Source: a bacterium
GTDB lineage: Bacteria; CAYTYR01; UBA6262
NCBI GenBank assembly: GCA_028712895.1
Contig: JAQTPL010000003.1
Coordinates: 17,332 to 81,331, forward strand
Length of the DNA stretch: 64,000 nt
Reading direction: 5' to 3'
This document shows positions 24,191 through 31,900 of the stretch, in pieces. Below the pieces are notes generated by a model, which was given only the letters and a program-made list of their open reading frames with translations, had not been told where the DNA came from and did not search any database. Both the position numbers and the translations under genes were made by a program. Position 1 is the first letter of the stretch. Each line of letters begins with the position of its first letter.

Positions 24191-25900
24191 TTAGGTTACC
24201 CTAAGCACTTCGTCCAGGCTGGTGACTCCCTGCAACACTTTGCTCCATCCATCCATGCGCAGGGTTTTCATCCCCAGCGCAATTCCCTTTTCCCTGATAG
24301 TGCTGACTGCTCCCCGTTCCAGGATCACTCTTCTAATATCGTCGTTGATCATCAATAATTCATAAATACCGGTACGCCTCTTGTATCCCATATGATTACA
24401 GTGATCACAGCCGTCTTCAGCGGCCCGATAAATAGTCAAGTTTTGAGAATTAGCAGCGTTTACTTCCATTTCGTCCAGGATCTGCTGGTCAGGATGGTAC
24501 GCTATCTTACAGTGGGGGCATAATACCCGGACCAGCCTCTGCGCCAAAGCCGCTTCCACTGAAGAAGAAACCAGGTATGGAGCGATACCCATATCGATCA
24601 AGCGGGTGATCGCGCCGCAGGCATCATTGGTATGCAGCGTGCTGAAAACCAGATGCCCAGTCAGGGAAGCACGGATAGCGATCTCCGCTGTTTCCGGATC
24701 CCGGATCTCTCCGACCATGATTATATTGGGATCCTGCCTTAGGATCGAACGCAACCCTTCGGCAAACGTCAGGCCGATCTTGGGCTTGACCTGGATCTGG
24801 TTTATGCCTCCTAATTGATACTCTACGGGATCCTCGATGGTAACGATCATTTTCTCCTGCGAGTTGATCTTATTCAAGCACGCATAAAGTGTGGTTGTTT
24901 TCCCGCTGCCTGTCGGCCCGGTCACCAGGACTATGCCATGCGGTATCTTGATCAATTTTTCGATGTTCTTCAGATCGCTCTCCTGCACCCCCAGCTGTTC
25001 CAACCCCAGCAACACCCGGTTGCGCGGCAATATTCTCAGGTCCACGCTCTCGCCCCAAATGGTCGGAATGGTGGAGATGCGGATATCGATCTCTTCTTCC
25101 TCGAGGCGTAGTTTTATGCGGCCATCCTGCGGCAGTCTTTTTTCCGCGATATTTAATTCAGCCATGATCTTGATCCGGGAAACTATCGCGGCCTCAAATT
25201 GTTTGATGGCTGCCGGAGCAGAGATTCTATGCAAGACACCGTCTATGCGATAGCGAACTCGCAGTTCGCCTTCAAAAGGTTCAATATGAATGTCGGTGGC
25301 GCGGCTGTGATAAGCATCGACGATCAACTGATTAACAAATTTAATGATCGAGGCTTCATCGCCTTCTGCCTTCTTTTCCAGTTCCGCCAATTCCGCAGTA
25401 GTAGCAGTATGGATAATCGTTTCTGTCCCCTGGGTCCGGGCGATATCCTCCATAGTGTCTGCGCCAATACCGTAATATTCTTCTATCGCTTCTTCAATCT
25501 CCTTGCTGTTGGCCAAATAGATCTTGATGTTCTGCCCTATCAACAGCCTTAATTCATCTTGTAATTGAATATCCAAAGGATCAGAGACAGCAATCAGAAT
25601 AGTGCCTTTCTCTTCCCGTAAAGGGATGATCTTATGATGAGTCGCGTATTTCACGGATACTTTTCTCACTATGGCCAGATCCAGTTTTTCTTCACTAATC
25701 TTGATATAGGGTATATTAAAGATCTGGGAGAAAGCTTTAAATATCTGTTCTTCCTTGACAAAATTAAGGCGGAGCAAAATACGGTCTATCCGCTCGCCTT
25801 CTTCTTTCTGGATTTCCTTGGCATAGAGCCACTGCTCATCTTCAATAAACTTGTCTTTTAGGAGAAAACTTTGCAGGCTGTTTTCCCAATTAGTAGGCAT
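24191..25900 (-). CDS. gspE: Type II secretion/type IV pilus assembly ATPase GspE/PilB
   Basis: I choose ATG 25900 (AGGTGA upstream) over GTG two codons earlier. The 569-residue protein has a PilB/GspE N-terminal domain (~1-150), N2/ATPase domains with Walker A GPTGSGKTTTLYACL, Asp box, Walker B IIMVGEIRDPETAEIA and His box TGHLVFSTLHTND, and a CPHC...CDHC zinc module characteristic of GspE and PilB. The N-terminal domain is MshEN-like in place, but the RLG motif of c-di-GMP-binding members is poorly preserved, so I would not claim c-di-GMP binding. It is the first gene of the operon, with a strong promoter at 25937-25966. Confidence 0.95.
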   Translation of the reverse strand: MPTNWENSLQSFLLKDKFIEDEQWLYAKEIQKEEGERIDRILLRLNFVKEEQIFKAFSQIFNIPYIKISEEKLDLAIVRKVSVKYATHHKIIPLREEKGTILIAVSDPLDIQLQDELRLLIGQNIKIYLANSKEIEEAIEEYYGIGADTMEDIARTQGTETIIHTATTAELAELEKKAEGDEASIIKFVNQLIVDAYHSRATDIHIEPFEGELRVRYRIDGVLHRISAPAAIKQFEAAIVSRIKIMAELNIAEKRLPQDGRIKLRLEEEEIDIRISTIPTIWGESVDLRILPRNRVLLGLEQLGVQESDLKNIEKLIKIPHGIVLVTGPTGSGKTTTLYACLNKINSQEKMIVTIEDPVEYQLGGINQIQVKPKIGLTFAEGLRSILRQDPNIIMVGEIRDPETAEIAIRASLTGHLVFSTLHTNDACGAITRLIDMGIAPYLVSSSVEAALAQRLVRVLCPHCKIAYHPDQQILDEMEVNAANSQNLTIYRAAEDGCDHCNHMGYKRRTGIYELLMINDDIRRVILERGAVSTIREKGIALGMKTLRMDGWSKVLQGVTSLDEVLRVT

Positions 25901-25936
25901 TATCACCTCAGGCTCAGTACTTGATATTATTATTTC

Positions 25937-25966
25937 ATTATAAGGATTCTATAAGCATAAAGTCAA
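25937..25966 (-). promoter_or_regulatory. Promoter of the secretion operon
   Basis: On the minus strand TTGACT (25961-25966) and TATAAT (25937-25942) are spaced by 18 bases, giving a start near 25930 and a leader of about 30 bases to gspE. Confidence 0.75.
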
Positions 25967-26001
25967 GTAAAATAAAGTCGAGAAAACAACCAATAAATCC
26001 T

Positions 26002-27498
26002 TTATTTTTTCAGGTTAGCCAGCAGTCTCAGATTGGCTATCGCTACTTCGCTATATGGATCAAGAGCTAATTCATTCTGGAATTCTTTTTCAGCCTGAAC
26101 TAAATTCCCTTGGCGCAGATAGATCAAACCTAAATTATTATGCACCAGTTTTTCCTGGTGATTGAGGGCCAGAGCTTGGCGCCATGCTGCTTCTGCCCCG
26201 GCCAGGTTCCCAGCCAGGTAATACATGGCTCCCAGATTATTAAGATTAAAAGCAGACGAAGGCGAAGTTTGCGCTGCGTTGCGCCAAAAAGCAGTTTTGT
26301 CCTGAAAAACCCGGTTATGTTGAATGTTCAGGCCAGCCAAAAGCACTAGGGTCAGACCAGCGCAAATGGGTTTCCATTTGACCACAGCAAAATCCCTGAA
26401 CCAGTCGAGCTCCAGGCAGACCATAAGTATACCGATAAAAGCCAGGTATATTCTATGCTCGGAGAAATTGGCTGTTTGCGAGCTGCTCTGTATGAGCGAC
26501 GGTGATAAATAAAAGAGGAACCAGGCCGCGCCGAATAATATATACTTGTTCCGCCTGTGTTTTGACCAGGATAGCGCTATGACCAGGAGCGACAGGCTCA
26601 ATAGACCTGGCCAAAGAGGCAGGTCCCGCATGACCGGCAGGACAGATAGCCTGAACGGGATGAATATTTTGCCGAAATAGGAAAGAAGCGCGGGGCAATT
26701 CTGCCATAAAGAGCGGAAGATCTGGAAATCGGCTGTGCCGACCAGGGCGCCCAGGACTGCGGCCCGGATAAAGAGCCAGGGTAATATCACTGCACCCCAA
26801 AGAATAACAAAATAAATTTTAGCCATTAAGGACGTGCTCTTCCGGTAGATGAATTGCAGGTATAATAAAATAAGCAGAGGCGTTACGATCGCATTCTCTT
26901 TAGTAAACAGGGCCAAAGCCAGCAGCAGCAAATGAGCCAGCAGAAACAGCCATTTCCTGTAGGTTAAGTAGCGTAGGAAAGCCAGGAAAGATAACAAAAC
27001 GAAAATGGTCAACAGAGAATCATTGCGGCCAGGCACCCAGGCAACTGCCTGGGCCAATAGCGGATGCGCGATAAAGACCAATGAACATAACAAGGCTAAG
27101 TTCCGCCGGTACCCGAGCCTGGCCAGGAACAAAAATAAAAGGACCCCAGCTAAAAGATGTAAAATTAAATTATCCAGGTGATAGACGAAAGGGACTGTGC
27201 CTCCCAGTAAAGCATCAATCATAAAAGAGGTCGTCAATAGGGGACGGTAATAAGAGCCCCTCAACGGCGTGTGAAAAACATCTTCTTGGAAAAACTTGGG
27301 GAGGTTGTCGGGATTACTAATATGATCATAATGATCAATAATAAGGACATTATCATCTAAATAATTAAAATCAAAAAACAAGGCCGGTAAATAAATAAAA
27401 AAACCGACCGCTATTATCCACGCGTATGGTCGCCAGGATCGCAAAAATAACCTGGACAGCCAATTCTGTTCATTTTTTTCATCATCTTTATGTTTCAT
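26002..27498 (-). CDS. GT-C-type membrane protein with C-terminal TPR repeats
   Basis: The 498-residue protein has an N-terminal membrane helix followed by FNYLDDNVLI, the acidic loop typical of GT-C glycosyltransferases (also in TMTC/DUF1736-like proteins), and PLRGSYYRPLLTTSFMID. About ten further membrane helices end near residue 400. The last ~90 residues hold two to three TPR units (AFNLNNLGAMYYLAGNLAGAEAAWRQAL, NNLGLIYLRQGNLVQAEKEF). It may transfer a sugar from a lipid carrier to exported proteins or glycans; the donor and acceptor are unknown. It lies between a large exported glycosidase and the secretion operon, with its own terminator-separated unit. Confidence 0.75.
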   Translation of the reverse strand: MKHKDDEKNEQNWLSRLFLRSWRPYAWIIAVGFFIYLPALFFDFNYLDDNVLIIDHYDHISNPDNLPKFFQEDVFHTPLRGSYYRPLLTTSFMIDALLGGTVPFVYHLDNLILHLLAGVLLFLFLARLGYRRNLALLCSLVFIAHPLLAQAVAWVPGRNDSLLTIFVLLSFLAFLRYLTYRKWLFLLAHLLLLALALFTKENAIVTPLLILLYLQFIYRKSTSLMAKIYFVILWGAVILPWLFIRAAVLGALVGTADFQIFRSLWQNCPALLSYFGKIFIPFRLSVLPVMRDLPLWPGLLSLSLLVIALSWSKHRRNKYILFGAAWFLFYLSPSLIQSSSQTANFSEHRIYLAFIGILMVCLELDWFRDFAVVKWKPICAGLTLVLLAGLNIQHNRVFQDKTAFWRNAAQTSPSSAFNLNNLGAMYYLAGNLAGAEAAWRQALALNHQEKLVHNNLGLIYLRQGNLVQAEKEFQNELALDPYSEVAIANLRLLANLKK

Positions 27499-27525
27499 AT
27501 CGCTTTTAATATACCATAATTATGG

Positions 27526-27560
27526 AAAAACTACAGGGGGCAGTGTTAACTGCCCCCTGT
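27526..27560 (-). terminator. Intrinsic terminator after the tail-fibre-like gene
   Basis: A perfect 12-base-pair stem ACAGGGGGCAGT/ACTGCCCCCTGT with a 4-base loop is followed on the minus strand by AGTTTTT. It ends transcription of the gene at 27604-28848, just before the start of the GT-C/TPR gene. Confidence 0.85.
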
Positions 27561-27603
27561 AATATCGCGCTTCTTATTGTATCGTTGTAGGAGTGTCCTA
27601 CGT

Positions 27604-28848
27604 TTACCAATATTCCAAGGTACTGCCCGTCTTAACCACTATGCCGTTAGCAGTGGCTGTTTCCGGCGCAAACCGTAAGATAACTGTGCCGCTGGCAGAC
27701 GGAGTGATCACTCCTTTGATAACGGCAATATTACCGCCAGTCTCTGCCGAGTTCAAATTCGTGGCTGTGCCATTGTACGTGGTAGCATAGTCGACACTGG
27801 TATTATCTGTACCCATTGTTCCTGAAAGAGCAGCTTCAGTGCGATATGCCAGTGAGGTAAGAGCAGGTCCATTTAGCGACCAGCGCGAACCTATCGTGGT
27901 GGCCGAGCAGGTATACCTGATCAAAGCTTCAAATCTGTAGGTCTGTCCTGCGGTCACTGCAAAAGACATCCCGGTAATATCTTGGAAAGATGTCGACGCA
28001 GTGCTGGCTACATCACTGCCTAAGACAACCAAATTCCGGTAGCTGCCGCCGCCACCGGCGGCCGTAGTCTGCGTTGTGCCATCAGGGAATTTGAATCCGC
28101 CGGTCGTAGATTCGATCGTGCCGGCAACGCTGAGCTTTTGGGCTGGGGCAGTCGTGCCTATACCGACATTACCGTTTGAACTTAAGCGCAGTAATTCGGT
28201 AGTCGGGGTCTGGGTATCTACCCCATACTTAAATACCAATGAGCCAACCGGATTGGCAGAACCAGCCGCGGCTGACAGGAATACGTTCCAACATAGATAT
28301 CTGCTGCTGCTATCACTGCTCTTCCAACCTTTTCCCTTAAAAAATATATAGGGAGAGAATTGATCGTAGGAAGCCGTGGCATCTGCATCGTTACCAAGAG
28401 AGAAAGCTTCTTGTTCAGTTTCTCTCGCGTCGTAGTAAGCATAGCGCACCGGGCTTTCAAATTGTCCGGCAGAATCCATGCTTTGTACCGGTTCCCAACT
28501 GCCGCCAGCCCTACGCAGGAAAAATCTTAAGGTTGGATTGTTCCAGGTAGTCGGGTCATTAACTATACGCCATTCCACTGTCTGGTCGGCAGAACCGGTC
28601 CAGCCATGGCCGAACAAATTGATTGACGGCGCATATTGACGAGTGCCGGAAGTCGCAGCAGTGTTGTTTTTCAGTATTAAGCCATCAGTGATCGTCTCCC
28701 CGGTAGCATCTTTCCTGATTTCCGCGCTGGCGCTTGGCGCAGTGGTGCCGACGCCGAGTTTGCCGTCGATCAACATGTCTCCTGCTGCAAACACTTGCGT
28801 GGCTATTGCGCATAGCATCATTGCCAGTACTAAACTTTTCTTCTTCAC
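27604..28848 (-). CDS. Exported tail-fibre-like repetitive protein
   Basis: The GTG start at 28848 has AAGGAGG upstream. The 414-residue product has a signal peptide (MKKKSLVLAMMLCAIATQVFA). The mature part carries GKLGVGTTAPSASAEIR near the N-terminus and GNVGIGTTAPAQKLSVAGTI with KFPDGTTQTTAA further on; these VGIGTTxPxxKLxVxG units are the beta-helical repeats seen in phage tail fibres and in exported proteins of many candidate phyla. No S74 chaperone domain follows; the last ~140 residues form a jelly-roll-like domain (YRNLVVLGSDVASTA, ITGMSFAVTAGQTYRFEALI, GTVILRFAPET). It probably forms a surface fibre or adhesin. No phage genes are nearby. Confidence 0.75.
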   Translation of the reverse strand: MKKKSLVLAMMLCAIATQVFAAGDMLIDGKLGVGTTAPSASAEIRKDATGETITDGLILKNNTAATSGTRQYAPSINLFGHGWTGSADQTVEWRIVNDPTTWNNPTLRFFLRRAGGSWEPVQSMDSAGQFESPVRYAYYDARETEQEAFSLGNDADATASYDQFSPYIFFKGKGWKSSDSSSRYLCWNVFLSAAAGSANPVGSLVFKYGVDTQTPTTELLRLSSNGNVGIGTTAPAQKLSVAGTIESTTGGFKFPDGTTQTTAAGGGGSYRNLVVLGSDVASTASTSFQDITGMSFAVTAGQTYRFEALIRYTCSATTIGSRWSLNGPALTSLAYRTEAALSGTMGTDNTSVDYATTYNGTATNLNSAETGGNIAVIKGVITPSASGTVILRFAPETATANGIVVKTGSTLEYW

Positions 28849-28929
28849 GTTTTCCTCCTTTGTTTTATTGGTACTCTTTTAACCTCTATAATTAATCTAT
28901 CACCTCCTAATAATCCTATTTTAACTATC

Positions 28930-31900
28930 TTATGGCTTCATCCTGAATCCGCCAGTCTTGGTATTAACACTGCCTGCGGTCAAGCTTAACGTGCCGGTAT
29001 TAGCCGTAACACCGGTAGTAGTAGCCCAGGAACTATCATACCCAGCCTCAATGTTCACGTTGATCGCCCGGTTGAAGGTCAAGGTTTCAGTAAAGTCCCC
29101 TTGTTGTACCTGGATCGTCTGTCCGGTCGTGGCCGCGTTGTAAGCAGCCTGGATCGTGCTGTAATACGTACTGCCGATCCGTACTTTATCACTGCTGCCA
29201 CCACTGCTCATGGTCACATAGACATCTTTCTGCACTCCGTTGTCATAGGTGATGGTCACCTTACCTGTCTGGTCCGTAGTGTAGCCAGTGTGGTCTACCG
29301 TAACTGTGATGGTATCAGACTCAGTTGTAGTCGTCCCGCTATTAGGCGAAATATTGGTGATCCACGGCTCATTTTCAGTGATCGTCCAGTTCATGGTGCC
29401 GCCGCCGATGTTGGTGATATCTACCGTGCCTGTCGTGCCTGATATTACCACATGTTCAGGAGCAGTACTACATATTGGTTTGATATCTTTTCCTACCAGC
29501 AAGGTCACCTTGACTTTATGACTATAATTACTAGAGGTAAAAGTAATATAATCAGTGTAAATACCATTGGCCAGATTGTTCCGGCTGATATTTACCGTAA
29601 TCTGAGTGCTGGATCCTGCTGACAACCCGTTGCCACTGCTGGGTGACACGCTGGTGATCCAGGAAGCATTCTTAGCCGCTGACCAGTTGATCGCTGTGCC
29701 ATCCAGTGACACATTTTTAATATAGAAGGTTTTACTAGTCTCGCTGTCGACATTGAAAAGCACTTCATTAGTACTGGTCAAGAATCTCTTGCCCAAGATG
29801 ATATACGATTGCCCGCCTAAGGCTATTCCTTCGTTATTATTCTCCATAACTATGGCTAGATCGCCATATCCGTCACCATTGAAATCGCCTGAATCGACAG
29901 GCTGGTACCAATCACAATCGCCGCCCTTCTCAGCCAAGAAGCTGGCATTGGCATCTGTATCCATATACACATTAGACGGGAAAGAACTCCGGCCTAGGTA
30001 GATATAGTTCTCGGAAATAGCATATGCATTACCGGCCCCGGCAATCACTACTTCATCATACCCGTCACCATTCATATCTTTGGCAATATGATGCCAAATT
30101 CCACACTCCTGGTAATATGTATAAGGTATATACTTTTCCGGGAAGGAGAAAGTCACATTAGCGTCAGCCGGTAGATTCTTGGCTGCGGTCCATTTGGTGG
30201 TAGAACCAAAAAGCGCGAAGCTGGTGCCGCCGCCACTGGATATAAGAATATCATAACAGCCATCGCCATTGATATCACCCTCTGTTCCCGGCCATGAAGG
30301 ATTAGTTTCCACGCCATTACAAATTATCGGAATTGCCACATTCAGATTGTTATATACATCCAAATCTGATCCCCAGGTAGATTCTTTGCCAGCTTTACCG
30401 TAAATAACATAGCTATAGACCTTGCCATTCCAATCACCTGTATCTTGGTTATAACCCATCCAGATATCATCATAACCGTCATTATCAAAGTCACCAACTT
30501 TTACTTTATCCACCCACGTATTAGATGGATTAAGCTGGCCGCTATTGTAGAACTTAGTCACATCTGGCAATATAATATCTCCTGGACTATCAACATGCGG
30601 AGTAGTGGATGTCAACGTACAATTTTCCTGCAGATAATCGTGCCAATCAGTATCAGAACGGCCGAAAATAACATACGCTGCCCGAATCTGGTTATCACTG
30701 CCTACGACCAGGTCATCATAACCGTCGTTGTTAAAGTCACCGGCAGCTACCACATCACCAAAATCAGCCCAAGAAATTTCAGGAGCCAGGATCACGATAT
30801 CCGCATCCATAATCGTGTATTGCTGTTTCCAGCCCTCTTCTTTGCCTAAGAAGATGAAGACCGCACCAGCAGGGCTGTCTGACTGCTCATATCCAGGGAA
30901 ATCCCCAGTTATGTACGCGCACTTATCGCCGATGACCACATCCTGCCGGCCATCGCCGTTGACGTCGGCCATAGCCACACCAGTGCCAAGAAACCCGGTA
31001 TTATCTTCTGGTCGGCCGACACCGAAGAACCTGGTGGCGGAGGCTACGGTATCATCCATATGCCAGCCGTCTTTCTTGCCCCAGATAATATAGGCCTTAC
31101 CTTTTGTATTCTGGTCCCAGGATAAAGCGCCGATGAGGATATCATCATAGCCATCGCCGTTTAAATCTCCGGTATCAATGGCTTCACATTGTTCATAATC
31201 ATATTTTTCCAGACCTATATAAGAAGCGTCTACATCACTTATAGTAGCGTCTAGACAATAACGGTTATGTTGATAAGCATTAACCTTGATGTACTTCACC
31301 CCGGCTGTTCCGCCGTCTACTTTGACTATGGTTGACGTATCTGCAGTTAAACCAGTCCAATTTACAGTCAAGTCGATAAGATCAGTTTCCGTAGTCGCTG
31401 AACCATTGGTAGGATCGATCGTCAACCAACTAACTGGCATGGTTTGGGATAACGAATAACTTAATGTGGCAGTACCGCTATTCTCGACATATATTTTGCT
31501 GTCAGTATCAGGTGTTTTTATATCAATATTCTCTGGATAGGCTTTCAGCTCCGGCGCGATCGGTACGCTGACATTGATCACCTGACTACCCGAAGCAGAG
31601 CCATCATCATCATTGGCTGTGATCGTTACCGTACCAGAGTAGGTCTGTGCCGTAGTCATAGTGGATGTGTCTACCAGCACCTGTAGGACATAGTCGTCCA
31701 AGTCCTTGTACAGGTACGAACCGGTTGTGACTGCGGTCCAGGCTTCATTACTAGCATGGTTGCGGTACTTTATTGTCAGCCAACCACTACCGTTGGTGTA
31801 ATTAATGTCCACTTTATATGAAAGGTATTCCCCACCATCATTTTCGATATAGAGATAACGGTCTTTACCTGACTGGATCTCACTGTTGCTGTAAGCCAGT

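Noticed and set aside
24191-25900. GspE as a further c-di-GMP receptor through an MshEN domain.
   Set aside because: The N-terminal domain is in the right place, but the RLG and spacing pattern of binding members is not convincingly present.
27604-28848. Part of a prophage, because of tail-fibre-like repeats.
   Set aside because: It has a signal peptide and its own terminator, and no phage structural, lysis or integration genes are nearby; such repeats occur in exported proteins of candidate phyla.
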